From Anaerolineae bacterium (GTDB taxonomy: Bacteria; Chloroflexota; Anaerolineae; Anaerolineales; Anaerolineaceae), in the NCBI GenBank assembly GCA_013178095.1, contig JABLXK010000020.1:1-54881 (forward strand): 54,881 bases of DNA. The letters run 5' to 3'. Positions 34,423 through 43,627 of this stretch are shown here, piece by piece; position 1 is the first letter of the stretch; each line of letters opens with the position of its first letter. Position numbers and translations under genes: made by a program. The notes beneath the pieces are model-generated. The model saw only the letters and a program-made list of their open reading frames with translations. It made no database searches and was not told the origin of the DNA.

Positions 34423-35503
34423 GGTCGATTCTCGCATAGAGATAATAAGCTGCACAAGCGCCTTCGGAGGATACCATGGTGGCTCCCAACGGATTTTGCG
34501 GCGTGCATGGTTTACCGAAAGCCGGGCACTCGTAAGGTTTCTTCAGGCCCTGCAGGATCTGTCCGGCGATGCAAATTTCCGATTCGCGCGTTTGGATATC
34601 CTGCACCTGGAATTTCAATTCAGCGTCGAAATCACGATACGCATCCTTCAATTTCCAACCGCTCATAGGGATCATGCCGATCCCGCGCCAATTGCGATCG
34701 CAGGGTTCAAAGCAATCATGGATGATTTTCTGCGCGATCAAATTGCCGTCGCGCGTGACGCCGCGCGTGTAGGCATTGCGTACCTCTACCTGGCCGCTTT
34801 CCAGCATTTTAACCGTTTCAAGGATGCCCAGGGTCAAATCGAGCGGTTCGAAACCGGTCACTGCCATCGGGACGCGATATTGCTGCGCGATCGGTTCATA
34901 TTCCCGATAGCCCATAACCGCGCATACGTGCCCCGCAGCCAAAAAGCCCTGAACGCGGTTAGCGGGAGAGCCTAAAATGGCATGCATGGCAGGAGGAACG
35001 CAAACTTGCGAAACGAGCATGGAGTAATTGCGGATGCCCTGATTTTTCGCTTTTACCACGCTGATGACATTAGCCGGTGCGGTGGTTTCGAAACCGATCC
35101 CAAAAAAAACCACTTCCTTATCGGGATTTTTCTCGGCGATATGCAGGGCTTCGATGGCGGAATACACCACGCGCACATCCCCGCCGCCAGCTTTGACCGC
35201 GAAAAGATCCTGGCTGGAGCCCGGAACCCGCAGCATGTCGCCATAGGAGGTGAAAATCACGTTTTCTTTCGAAGCGATGGCAATGGCTTTATCGACCAAC
35301 TCCAGCGATGTGACACATACCGGGCAGCCCGGGCCGTGGATCAGTTCAATCTCCTGTGGCAGCAATTCGTGCAAGCCGTATTGCATGATGGCGTGCGTTT
35401 GTCCGCCGCAGATCTCCATGATTGCCCAGGGGCGCGTGGTAATCCGGCGGATTTCTGCCAGAGATTGTTGAACGAGTTGCTTATCGCGGAATTGATCCAA
35501 CAT
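34415..35503 (-). CDS. hypD: Hydrogenase maturation protein HypD
   Basis: [4Fe-4S] protein that, with HypC, assembles the Fe(CN)2CO unit. Motifs are [45 protein letters not shown] and the C-terminal cluster-binding cysteines in [26 protein letters not shown] and [10 protein letters not shown]. Start is taken at the ATG at 35503; a TTG four codons earlier overlaps the hypC stop region. Length of 362 residues is typical. It lies between hypC and hypE. Confidence 0.96.
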   Translation of the reverse strand: MLDQFRDKQLVQQSLAEIRRITTRPWAIMEICGGQTHAIMQYGLHELLPQEIELIHGPGCPVCVTSLELVDKAIAIASKENVIFTSYGDMLRVPGSSQDLFAVKAGGGDVRVVYSAIEALHIAEKNPDKEVVFFGIGFETTAPANVISVVKAKNQGIRNYSMLVSQVCVPPAMHAILGSPANRVQGFLAAGHVCAVMGYREYEPIAQQYRVPMAVTGFEPLDLTLGILETVKMLESGQVEVRNAYTRGVTRDGNLIAQKIIHDCFEPCDRNWRGIGMIPMSGWKLKDAYRDFDAELKFQVQDIQTRESEICIAGQILQGLKKPYECPAFGKPCTPQNPLGATMVSSEGACAAYYLYARIDHE

Positions 35504-35511
35504 AGCAGCGC

Positions 35512-35757
35512 TCAATTACCCAATTCCTGCTGAAAACTGTCCAATTGATTGAGAATATCCAGTGTCTCTTTGGCTTCACTCTCGCTCAAGGTGCTGATTG
35601 CAAATCCCGCATGCACGATCACGTAATTCCCCAATTGCGCTTCGGGCACAGCCTCAAGGCATACTTCCAGCTCAACACCGTTGAAATCAACTTTGCCCAT
35701 GCGGGTGCTTTCATGATTGAAAATTTCAATGATTTTTCCGGGGATTCCCAAACACAT
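35512..35757 (-). CDS. hypC: Hydrogenase assembly chaperone HypC
   Basis: The family N-terminus [12 protein letters not shown] is present, with the essential Cys-2 that binds the Fe(CN)2CO unit and the large-subunit precursor. An 81-residue OB-like protein, normal length. AGAGG lies 6 nt upstream. hypD begins 8 bp after it. Confidence 0.97.
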   Translation of the reverse strand: MCLGIPGKIIEIFNHESTRMGKVDFNGVELEVCLEAVPEAQLGNYVIVHAGFAISTLSESEAKETLDILNQLDSFQQELGN

Positions 35758-35776
35758 TTTTTTACCTCTTTAATTA

Positions 35777-38065
35777 TTATTTTAATTGTTGATTGGCGAT
35801 CATTGCCTGGCCCAACGCGATACAGCCATCATTCGGGGGTGTCGCCTGGTGTGTCAGAACCTGGAAATTGTCCTTCTCCAACCCCTCAATTGCCTGGCGG
35901 GTGAGCAGCATGTTCTGCCAAACGCCGCCGGAGAGGGCGACTTTTTGGATTCCGGTTTCTTTGCGCAAGATATCACATACCGCGCGAACCATCTCCACTA
36001 CCGAACAATGAAAGCGAGCAGCGACCAGATTTGCCTGAATCCCATTTCTCAGATCGGAAAGGATCTCTTCAAGCAAGGGTTTCGGGTCAATCACACCCGC
36101 TTCGATGTTGAATCGGTATTTCCCTTTTTCAGGACATACTGCGATGTTTTCCAGCTCAATGGCTGCCTGCGCTTCGTAATTGATCACCTGGCGCAGCCCA
36201 AGCAACGCGGCAACCACGTCGAATAGCCGGCCCATACTGGAAGTCACGGGAGTGTTGATGGATTTTTCGAGTTGCGTCAACAGGACAGACTTTTCCTGAT
36301 TATTCAATGCCTTTATTGGCGGGAGATCCTCTTCCCATGGAATTCCTGCTTTCCAAAGGTAAGCTGCTGCCAGACGCCGGGGTTGGCGGATAGCGGCATC
36401 ACCACCTGGCAGCGGGTATTCCGCCAGATGGAACGGTCGATAAAAACCATCATAATTCCCGATCAGAAATTCGCCGCCCCAAATTTTGCCGTCAGTGCCG
36501 AGTCCTGTACCGTCGAAGATGATCCCAATTACCGCTTCAGGCGAATCCCACAGGTTATCGGCCAGACAGGCAGCCAAGTGGGCGTGGTGATGCTGCACTG
36601 CGACCTGGGGCAGGTTTTCTGCCTGCGAGCGCTTTTGCGCGTATTGCGATGACAGGTAGTCCGCATGCAGATCATGCGCCAGGCAGATTGGATCGATCTT
36701 GAAAATGCGCTCGTAATGAGAAATGCTGTTTTCAAAGGCTTGCAGCGTTTCCATATTTTCCAGATCGCCGATGTGATGGCTGAGAAATGCATATTCTCCC
36801 CTGGTCAGGCAGAAAGTGTTTTTCAATTCAGCGCCGACTGCCAGGATTTCGCGCAAAGGGTAGGGTGAACGCAGGGGGGTAGGCGCGTAGCCGCGCGACC
36901 GGCGGAAAAAATAAGGCTTTCCGCGAAGTTCGGCAATCACCGAATCATCCACGCGCGTTTCAATTTCTCTGTCATTAAGCAGGAATCCGTCGGCGATTTC
37001 TCCTAATTCACTTAATGCAGTGCTATTCGCATAGGCAATCGGTTCTTCGCTTAGGTTTCCGCTGGTCATCACCCATACTTGCGGATAATCCGCCTCCGGT
37101 TCAAGCAGCAGGTAATGCAGCGGCGTATAAGGCAGCATGATGCCCAACGTGCGCAACCCCGGGGCAATTTGCGCGGGCAGTGCGCAATTAGGCTTTCTTT
37201 CAAGGATCACAATCGGCTTTTCTTTGGATTCCAGCAGCGCGCGTTCAGCCGGGGAGATGAGGCAAAATTGCTGCGCGGCTGAGGAATCGAATACCATTAA
37301 CGCGAAAGACTTTTCCGAGCGGCGTTTGCGCCGGCGCAGTTCATCGATTGCAGCCGGATTGGTGGCGTCACAAGCCAGATGGAAACCGCCCAGACCCTTG
37401 ATGGCCACGATCTTGCCTTGTTTCAACCAATGGCGGGCGGTTTGGATAGCTTCTCCTCCGGTTATTTTGGCGTGTTCTTTCGCTTCAAACCATACTTGCG
37501 GACCGCAATCCGCGCAGGCCACCGGCTGCGCGTGAAAACGGCGATCGGATGGATCATGATATTCACGGCTGCATTGCGCGCAAAGCTTGAAATCAGCCAT
37601 GGTGGTCAGCGGTCGGTCGTAAGGAATGTCCTTGATGATGGTAAAGCGCGGACCGCAATTGGTGCAATTGATGAATGGATAGCGGTAGCGGCGGTCGGCA
37701 GGGTCGAACAGTTCACGCAGGCAATCGGGGCAGATGGCGATATCCGGAGAGATAGGGATAAAACCGCCTTCCTCTGTGTGGCTTTCTATGATTGTAAAAT
37801 CGGTGAAAGAATCAGGTTCCACCTCAATTGTTTCCAACTGGTCAATTTTGGCAAGAGGAGGCGGGTTGATGCGAATTTCATCTAAAAAGGATGCCATATT
37901 CAAGGTGGATCCGTTGGCGACAATATCCACCCCGGCGCTGGAATTCCGCACCCAACCGGTGAGATGGTATTTACTTGCGAGTGAGTAGATAAAAGGACGA
38001 AAACCCACCCCCTGAACGATACCCTGAATGTGGATCTTCTTCCCGATCAGTTCATTTTTGGGCAT
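35777..38065 (-). CDS. hypF: Carbamoyltransferase HypF
   Basis: Makes carbamoyl-AMP from carbamoyl phosphate and transfers it to HypE. Domains in order: acylphosphatase-like (residues 8-95, GIVQGVGFRPFIYSLA), two zinc fingers (CPDCLRELFDPADRRYRYPF with CTNCG, then CAQCSREYHDPSDRRFH with CADCG), the YrdC-like domain (about 200-390, KGLGGFHLACDATN), and the Kae1-like domain with the VQHHHAHLAACLAD metal motif. All expected parts are present in 762 residues. Its start overlaps the hypB end by 14 nt. Confidence 0.97.
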   Translation of the reverse strand: MPKNELIGKKIHIQGIVQGVGFRPFIYSLASKYHLTGWVRNSSAGVDIVANGSTLNMASFLDEIRINPPPLAKIDQLETIEVEPDSFTDFTIIESHTEEGGFIPISPDIAICPDCLRELFDPADRRYRYPFINCTNCGPRFTIIKDIPYDRPLTTMADFKLCAQCSREYHDPSDRRFHAQPVACADCGPQVWFEAKEHAKITGGEAIQTARHWLKQGKIVAIKGLGGFHLACDATNPAAIDELRRRKRRSEKSFALMVFDSSAAQQFCLISPAERALLESKEKPIVILERKPNCALPAQIAPGLRTLGIMLPYTPLHYLLLEPEADYPQVWVMTSGNLSEEPIAYANSTALSELGEIADGFLLNDREIETRVDDSVIAELRGKPYFFRRSRGYAPTPLRSPYPLREILAVGAELKNTFCLTRGEYAFLSHHIGDLENMETLQAFENSISHYERIFKIDPICLAHDLHADYLSSQYAQKRSQAENLPQVAVQHHHAHLAACLADNLWDSPEAVIGIIFDGTGLGTDGKIWGGEFLIGNYDGFYRPFHLAEYPLPGGDAAIRQPRRLAAAYLWKAGIPWEEDLPPIKALNNQEKSVLLTQLEKSINTPVTSSMGRLFDVVAALLGLRQVINYEAQAAIELENIAVCPEKGKYRFNIEAGVIDPKPLLEEILSDLRNGIQANLVAARFHCSVVEMVRAVCDILRKETGIQKVALSGGVWQNMLLTRQAIEGLEKDNFQVLTHQATPPNDGCIALGQAMIANQQLK

Positions 38066-38729
38066 GCTTTTTTTCGTTTATACGCTTGCACAGCCAGGCC
38101 AGCCAGGCATCCATCCCTTCGCCGGTCTTGCTGGAGAGCGGCAGGATATCCACTCCCGGATTCAGGATGCGAATCCCCTGTTTGAAATACTCGAGGTTGA
38201 AATCCACGTAAGGCAGAAGGTCGGTCTTGTTAAGCACCAGGCATTGAATGCCGCGGTAGATATTGGGATATTTATACGGTTTATCATCCCCTTCGGGAAT
38301 GCTGGCGATTGCTACGTTTAAATGTGAACCTAATTTGAATGCCGCGGGGCATATCAGGTTGCCGACATTCTCAATGATGACGAGATCAACACCCTCAAGG
38401 TTCAGCGCCTGCATACCCTTGCGCACCATCAGCGCGTCCAGGTGGCAGTCGCCGCCGGTGTTGATTTGGGTCACGGGGATGCCGCGTTCGTAAATCTTGT
38501 CCGCATCGATGGTCACCGGGGCTGTGTCGCCCTCGATCACCGCGATCTTATAATCCGATGCAAGACCCTCGATAGTACGCAGGATCAAGCTGGTTTTACC
38601 GGCGCCGGGCGAAGCCATGATATTGATTGCCAAAATATTCTTCTGGTCAAAAACCTGCTGGTTCTCCAATGCCATTTGGTCATTCGCGTCCAGGATTTTT
38701 TCAACGATCTGTACTTTTTCAATACTCAT
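38052..38729 (-). CDS. hypB: Hydrogenase nickel incorporation GTPase HypB
   Basis: GTPase that delivers nickel with HypA. P-loop ASPGAGKTSL, switch region with EGDTAPVTIDAD, metal site around NTGGDCHLDA, base motif NKTDLL. The N-terminus lacks the histidine-rich nickel-storage stretch seen in some HypB proteins, so it is the simple type. Length of 225 residues is typical. It lies 7 bp after hypA and overlaps hypF by 14 nt. Confidence 0.96.
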   Translation of the reverse strand: MSIEKVQIVEKILDANDQMALENQQVFDQKNILAINIMASPGAGKTSLILRTIEGLASDYKIAVIEGDTAPVTIDADKIYERGIPVTQINTGGDCHLDALMVRKGMQALNLEGVDLVIIENVGNLICPAAFKLGSHLNVAIASIPEGDDKPYKYPNIYRGIQCLVLNKTDLLPYVDFNLEYFKQGIRILNPGVDILPLSSKTGEGMDAWLAWLCKRINEKKHAQK

Positions 38730-38736
38730 AATGGGC

Positions 38737-39081
38737 CTACTTTTCTATTTCGATACTTTTCAGGGTGAAGTCGTCGCCGCTGATTACCCGAATGTCGATG
38801 CTGCCGCATTTGGGACAGGGGGCAAGCTCTTCCACCATTGGAAATTCACTTTGGCATGCAAGGCAGCGGAATACTGCCGATTGTTTTTCAAATTTGAGAA
38901 TGGATCCCGCGCAGATGGTATCTTCGCTGACCATGTCCCAGTAGAACTGCACACTCTCATCAATGATACCCGAAAGATCGCCTATCACCAGGTTCAGGCT
39001 GAGCACTCTCTTTGCGCCGTTATTTTCAGCGTATTCGGAAGCCGTTTTCAACAATGCTTCGGTTATGGCATATTCGTGCAT
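38737..39081 (-). CDS. hypA: Hydrogenase nickel metallochaperone HypA
   Basis: Nickel binds at the N-terminus MHEYAI (His-2), and zinc at two CxxC pairs (CLAC and CPKC, about residues 73-92). Length of 114 residues is normal. There is no ribosome binding site. Instead a perfect TATAAT lies 6 nt upstream of the ATG, so the mRNA may begin at the start codon. It is the first gene of hypA-B-F-C-D-E, separated from the protease gene by 45 bp. Confidence 0.96.
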   Translation of the reverse strand: MHEYAITEALLKTASEYAENNGAKRVLSLNLVIGDLSGIIDESVQFYWDMVSEDTICAGSILKFEKQSAVFRCLACQSEFPMVEELAPCPKCGSIDIRVISGDDFTLKSIEIEK

Positions 39082-39093
39082 GGGGCAATTATA
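39081..39093 (-). promoter_or_regulatory. -10 box of the hyp operon directly before hypA
   Basis: On the minus strand TATAAT (39093-39088) is followed by 6 nt and then the hypA ATG. This distance puts the transcription start at the ATG. No convincing -35 box (TATAGT at 17 nt). It suggests the hyp genes can be transcribed separately from the structural genes. Confidence 0.5.
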
Positions 39094-39126
39094 CTATTAA
39101 GGTAATTAAAACTATAATAATGATAA

Positions 39127-39609
39127 TTATGCGAAAAACTCTTCAGACAAAAGTTGCCAAGCCTTTTCAACGAGAGCCCGGGTTTGAGATGTCAGGTCCC
39201 GGCTGAATGCGAACTGATAACCGCGCACGGAAAGCAGCCAGGCTTCGGGGTACTTTCCCGTGAGCGATTGCGCCAGCGCCAGGCAGGAAGGCGGGTTGAA
39301 ATGATGGGTCAGGGGCGAATTTTGGAACTGCGGTTCCACCCGAACCAGGCTGATTTCCTCCTTGACCTCACCGGTATGCGCATCAATGAAAATAACGCGT
39401 TCATATGCGGCAACAGTCTCCGCCATTTCGGGTAGAAGCTGGAAATTGAACCAGATATCCAAGCCTTCCCGGACGTGAAGGATATCACTGCTGAACAAGT
39501 CGTCTTCCTTGCTGCCGTTTTCTTTTAATACTAGATTCAGCATATGCCAGGCGACGCCATCGTCCCCGCGATCCGGATTCCCATAACCAATCAAGAGTGT
39601 ACTTTTCAT
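39127..39609 (-). CDS. hoxW: Hydrogenase maturation protease (HoxW/HycI type)
   Basis: Endopeptidase that removes the C-terminal tail of the large subunit after nickel insertion. The N-terminal MKSTLLIGYGNPDRGDDGVA carries the nickel-sensing Asp, and FIDAHTGEV and HHFNPPSCLALAQ match the family. Length of 160 residues from the ATG at 39609; the frame extends 18 codons upstream, but through the terminator hairpin. It lies directly after hoxH, whose C-terminus has the matching cleavage site. No clear ribosome binding site. Its symbol is given by context, since HoxW and HycI share one fold. Confidence 0.92.
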   Translation of the reverse strand: MKSTLLIGYGNPDRGDDGVAWHMLNLVLKENGSKEDDLFSSDILHVREGLDIWFNFQLLPEMAETVAAYERVIFIDAHTGEVKEEISLVRVEPQFQNSPLTHHFNPPSCLALAQSLTGKYPEAWLLSVRGYQFAFSRDLTSQTRALVEKAWQLLSEEFFA

Positions 39610-39615
39610 CTGCTT

Positions 39616-39648
39616 AAAAAAAGTGCCGTCAGTTTTAGACGGCACTTT
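39616..39648 (-). terminator. Intrinsic terminator between hoxH and the protease gene
   Basis: A perfect 11-bp stem (39620-39630 with 39638-39648, 7-nt loop) is followed on the minus strand by seven T. It lies 20 bp after the hoxH stop and about 10 bp before the protease start. It would end or attenuate the structural transcript before the maturation genes. Confidence 0.78.
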
Positions 39649-39668
39649 GATTTTTCTTGGCAAGAACC

Positions 39669-41099
39669 CTAGGAATTGCGCTTGAGGGTCTTGACCAGTT
39701 GGCCGTCGGCTGCAATCACGTCAATGACCATCGGCATCTGGCCGACCGCGTGAGTGGAACAGGACAGACAAGGATCGTGCGCGCGGATGGCGGCTTCAAC
39801 GCGATTCAATAAGCCTTCGCGAATATCAGGCCCGGTGATGTACGTCTTGGCGACCGAATCGACCGCTTCGCTCATGGCCCAGTTGTTATGGCCGGTGGAA
39901 ACGATTAAGTTCACCTTTTCCACCTTGCCATTCTTGCGGACAATGTAGTGATGCAGCAGCGTGCCGCGTGGCGCTTCGATCACGCCCACGCCTTCGCCCT
40001 TGAATTCCTGGCGGGTATTCAGGATATCCTTCCCCAGGATATCAGGGTCATTCAACAATACTTGTACTTTTTCAATGGCAAAGAGCGTCTCGATCAAGCG
40101 GGCATAGTGGTAATACAGCGTATTTTCGATAGGCTTGCCGCCATTGATGGCGCGGTATTCCTTGAATTCCTGGTTGGCAAGCGGGGTATCGATCTGGTCG
40201 ATGGCGTTCAAGCGGCCCAAGGGACCAACGCGATACACGCCTTCAGGGTATCCCATCTTTTTGTAATACGGGAATTTCAGGTATGACCAATCCTCGACGT
40301 GCTCGGAAATTACGTCCAAATAATTATTGGAATCGAATTTCTCCAACTGCTGACCGTCTCTGCCGACCAGGCGGATGTCGCCCTGGTATAGCTCGAGGCT
40401 GTTATCAGGAGTGACCAAACCCATATAACCGGATGGAAAGACCGCGAATTTATTGATGTCTTCCTGGTTGGCGGCGGCCCAATCTTTGAAGATTTTCAAG
40501 CCAGCCTGGGTGATGGCTATCATTTCATCGATGCCTTTTAGCATAACATCACGGTCGGCAGCGGCTAAGGCTTTGTTAACGCCGCCGGGAATGGCGAAAT
40601 TGGGATGGATGCGGCGGCCGGCGACCATGTGAATGATCTCCTGGCCGTATTTGCGCAGCGCAACCGCTTTGAGCGCCAGGTTGGCATCCGCGTTGATCAA
40701 GCCCACCACGTTGCGGGTGGCAGGATCGGCGTCAAAACCCAGGATCAAATCAGGACCGGCTAATTCAAAGAAATGCATACCATGGCTTTGTATAATCTGC
40801 CCCATGTGCGTCAATTCGCGCAAAAGGGAGGCCGTGCGGGGAGGCGGGCAGCCCATGACGATGTCGCCGGCTTTAGCGGAGGCTAAATGGTGGCTGACTG
40901 GGCAGATACCGCAGATGCGCGGGGTGATGGAGGGCATTTCAAAGACAATGCGCCCTTCGCAGAATTTTTCAAATCCGCGGAATTCGTTCACATGAAAGTA
41001 GGCATGTTCCACCTTGCCTGCATCGTTCAGATTAATCGTAACCTTGGCATGGCCTTCGATACGGGTTACGGGTTCGATTGTGATTTTTTGAGCAACCAT
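39669..41099 (-). CDS. hoxH: NAD-linked [NiFe] hydrogenase large subunit HoxH
   Basis: Catalytic subunit that holds the NiFe(CN)2CO site. The two ligand motifs are RICGICPVSHH (L1, about residues 62-72) and DPCLSCSTH (L2, near the C-terminus). A 26-residue tail beginning AVGQMPM follows the final His, the extension cut off by the maturation protease. Length of 476 residues and general character fit group 3 (3c/3d) cytoplasmic enzymes, and context with HoxY, HoxU-like and NuoEF points to group 3d. The ATG at 41099 has GAGG 6 nt upstream; a TTG two codons earlier is less likely. Confidence 0.96.
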   Translation of the reverse strand: MVAQKITIEPVTRIEGHAKVTINLNDAGKVEHAYFHVNEFRGFEKFCEGRIVFEMPSITPRICGICPVSHHLASAKAGDIVMGCPPPRTASLLRELTHMGQIIQSHGMHFFELAGPDLILGFDADPATRNVVGLINADANLALKAVALRKYGQEIIHMVAGRRIHPNFAIPGGVNKALAAADRDVMLKGIDEMIAITQAGLKIFKDWAAANQEDINKFAVFPSGYMGLVTPDNSLELYQGDIRLVGRDGQQLEKFDSNNYLDVISEHVEDWSYLKFPYYKKMGYPEGVYRVGPLGRLNAIDQIDTPLANQEFKEYRAINGGKPIENTLYYHYARLIETLFAIEKVQVLLNDPDILGKDILNTRQEFKGEGVGVIEAPRGTLLHHYIVRKNGKVEKVNLIVSTGHNNWAMSEAVDSVAKTYITGPDIREGLLNRVEAAIRAHDPCLSCSTHAVGQMPMVIDVIAADGQLVKTLKRNS

Positions 41100-41108
41100 A
41101 TTCAACCT

Positions 41109-41651
41109 CTAATTCCACATCAGATTCTGGTTTTCCAGCTTGGGGATCCTGCCCTGGGCCAGTTCGCTCAACGCAAAGAAGATGATGTCCGCATCGGGCG
41201 GGCAGCCGGGGATGAACACATCCACCTTGACAACTTCATGAATGGCGCGAACGCGGGTGGGTACTGCCAGTTCGGGCGAAGAAGGGATCTTGCCGCTGCC
41301 ATCCGTGCTGGGTGTCTCAATATATGCACGTTTGAGAGATTCTTCAATGGTGAAGAAGTTGCGCATGGCGGGAACGCCGCCAAAGACGGCGCAATCACCC
41401 AATGCTACCAGGATTTGGCAGCGCGAGCGCATTTTCTTGGCGACTTCCTCGTTGTAGCTGTTATTGATACCGCCTTCGAGGATACCGACAGTTACGCCGC
41501 TCTCATCAGGTTCTTTCAGATCGGTGATGGGTGTGGCACGCAGATCAACCAACTGGACTAATTTTGCAATTCGTTCATCAATATCCAGCAATGACATGTG
41601 GCAGCCGGCGCAGCCTGCCAACCAGTCGCTTGCAACTTTTGGTTTTGCCAT
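41109..41651 (-). CDS. hoxY: NAD-linked [NiFe] hydrogenase small subunit HoxY
   Basis: Carries the proximal [4Fe-4S] cluster beside the active site. Ligand cysteines appear in WLAGCAGCHMSLLD, VALGDCAVFGG and IPGCPPDADII. At 180 residues it is the short small-subunit type of group 3d hydrogenases, lacking medial and distal clusters and any Tat signal, so the complex is cytoplasmic. AGGAG lies 12 nt upstream. It is placed 9 bp before hoxH in transcription order. Confidence 0.95.
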   Translation of the reverse strand: MAKPKVASDWLAGCAGCHMSLLDIDERIAKLVQLVDLRATPITDLKEPDESGVTVGILEGGINNSYNEEVAKKMRSRCQILVALGDCAVFGGVPAMRNFFTIEESLKRAYIETPSTDGSGKIPSSPELAVPTRVRAIHEVVKVDVFIPGCPPDADIIFFALSELAQGRIPKLENQNLMWN

Positions 41652-41682
41652 AATTTCTACAATCTCCTAATTACAAAATTTC

Positions 41683-43599
41683 CTAGTCAACCATTACCGC
41701 TGAGGTTGTTTTGAGGGCATCTTTCCAGGTGGAAGCCAGTTTGACATTCATACCAGCGGCCAGTTTTTCCAGAGCCTCGAAAGTTGAGAGCACGTCTTGC
41801 GGTGCTTCCAATGCCGCTTTGGCGGATAACAACCGGCCTTCCAAATTGACAAAGTGGCCGTCCTGTTCCAACCAATTTCTGACTGGCAGCACAACATCAG
41901 CTGACGCTGTCAACGGAGAAACGTAGCTGCTGAACACTACCAGGAAGGGAACTTTTTCAAATTTCTTCATAAAGGTTTGAGAGAATTTGTCATCCGCTGC
42001 AGCCAGAATAACCATCTCCGCACCGGTCAGGTCGATCGCATCGTCCATGCCCATTTGGGCGGCGGCCAGGCTGTTCGCTCCGCCTTTGCTGGAAATGAAA
42101 ATAGCTTTCATTGCGTTGGCGATATCCAGCGCGGCTTGACAGGTTTCAACGGGCTGTTTGTAATCATAACGGCTGCCCAGAACGATCGCCGGTTTAGCTG
42201 CGGATTTCATCAATTTTACCGATTCAGCCAAATACTCCTCATTGAGTCCATATTTTGCAGCAGTTGCTTTTGAGTCGCCGCCATTCAGCAGGGTTTTCAA
42301 GTCCCCCAGAAATTCAGCTTCCTTCCCGGCAGCAACCGGCAGGATCACATTGGCGTAATTTTTAAATCCGGAATCAGCCGAGCCTACGTGGATCAGGCTG
42401 GCGCCGGCAGGCAGGTTGCGTTTCATGAAGAAACTGAGAACCTGGTGATCCTTGGTAAGGTCTTCCCCGATCAACAGGTAGCAATCAGCTTGCTTCAATG
42501 CGTCGAGTTTACTTTCGAAAGGTTTGCCGACCTTTTCGGCTATTTTCCAAGCGGCTGCAGTGGGCAGGCTTTCTTCGGAGCTGAATACCGATTGAATACC
42601 GGCAGCACGGCAAACCTGGTTGAAGGCATCCATTGCTTCCAAAGACAAACGCGTTGAGGCAATTGCCGCTGCTTTGCCATTGGATGATTTCATTTTGCTG
42701 CTGATGACCGCCAATGCATCTTCCCAGGTCGCAGCCTTCAACGCGCCATCCTTGCGCAGCATGGGCGTGAGAACACGTTCGCGTTCATCGGTTTTCGGTT
42801 CAAAGCGGCCGACATCGCACAAGACACCGCCGTTGATCTCTGCATCCCAATCTCCCTCGATGCGCACCAAACGGTTATCGCGGGTGAGGACTTCGATTCC
42901 ACAGCCTACGCTGCAACCCTGGCAAATCGTCTTCGTGATTTCGACGTCGGTTTCCTTGCCCTGGTAAGCGCTCCAGCGGTCGATCAGGGCGCCGGTGGGG
43001 CAAATTTGTACGCAGGTTCCGCAGCCGATGCAGGAAGACTCGCCCAAAGGTAAACCCAAATCAGCTACCAGAGCGCTATCAGCACCGCGCTCTTCAAATC
43101 CCAAAGTAAAGTTGCCAACCAGTTCACCGCAGGCGCGCACGCAGCGGCGGCAGAGGATGCAACGGTTGTGCTCCATAATAATGTATGGATGGGAGGCATC
43201 CACCGGGAAAGGTTTCCAGTTCGGTTGCAGCGGCCAGTGAGTCATGCCCTCGTCATAAGCCGCATTCTGCAATTCACAGTCACCGCCGCTGACCTGGCAA
43301 TATGGGCAAAAATGGTTGCGTTCGCTGAAGATCATGGTGAGAACGAATTTTCGCGCTTCACGAACTTTCTCCGAATCGGTATGAACAACCATATTGTTGT
43401 TCACCGGCAGCGTGCAGGAGGGCTGCAGCGTGCGGGCGCCTTCCACTTCGACCAGGCATAAACGGCATCCACCATAAGGAGTAAGCTGAGGATGATCGCA
43501 CAAAGTGGGAATTTCCACCCCGTTGGCGCGAGCAGCGTTTAAAACTGTTGTGCCTTCCTTTACTTCAATTGTCTTTCCATCAATTGTCAAATTAACCAT
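41683..43599 (-). CDS. HoxU/NuoG-like Fe-S subunit with truncated formate-dehydrogenase-type domain
   Basis: Residues 1-200 match HoxU: a [2Fe-2S] domain (cysteines about 34, 45, 48, 62), the NHFCPYCQVSGGDC motif, and two [4Fe-4S] sites (CILCRRCVRAC, CIGCGTCVQIC). From about 215 on there is a further domain with CQGCSVGC and VLCDVGRF, the [4Fe-4S] site of molybdopterin oxidoreductases, then about 370 residues resembling the NuoG/FdhF domain. The position of the usual metal-binding Cys/SeCys reads STRLSLEAM, with Leu, so molybdenum catalysis is not expected. Plain HoxU is only about 240 residues. The ATG at 43599 is chosen for ribosome binding site spacing (GGAG, 9 nt). It likely wires electrons from HoxY to NuoF. 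Confidence 0.92.
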   Translation of the reverse strand: MVNLTIDGKTIEVKEGTTVLNAARANGVEIPTLCDHPQLTPYGGCRLCLVEVEGARTLQPSCTLPVNNNMVVHTDSEKVREARKFVLTMIFSERNHFCPYCQVSGGDCELQNAAYDEGMTHWPLQPNWKPFPVDASHPYIIMEHNRCILCRRCVRACGELVGNFTLGFEERGADSALVADLGLPLGESSCIGCGTCVQICPTGALIDRWSAYQGKETDVEITKTICQGCSVGCGIEVLTRDNRLVRIEGDWDAEINGGVLCDVGRFEPKTDERERVLTPMLRKDGALKAATWEDALAVISSKMKSSNGKAAAIASTRLSLEAMDAFNQVCRAAGIQSVFSSEESLPTAAAWKIAEKVGKPFESKLDALKQADCYLLIGEDLTKDHQVLSFFMKRNLPAGASLIHVGSADSGFKNYANVILPVAAGKEAEFLGDLKTLLNGGDSKATAAKYGLNEEYLAESVKLMKSAAKPAIVLGSRYDYKQPVETCQAALDIANAMKAIFISSKGGANSLAAAQMGMDDAIDLTGAEMVILAAADDKFSQTFMKKFEKVPFLVVFSSYVSPLTASADVVLPVRNWLEQDGHFVNLEGRLLSAKAALEAPQDVLSTFEALEKLAAGMNVKLASTWKDALKTTSAVMVD

Positions 43600-43627
43600 G
43601 TTCATTCTCTCCGTAAAAGTACGAAAA

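Noticed and set aside
33784..34668. Open frame of 294 codons on the plus strand
   Set aside because: Antisense shadow of hypE and hypD, low-complexity composition, no ribosome binding site.
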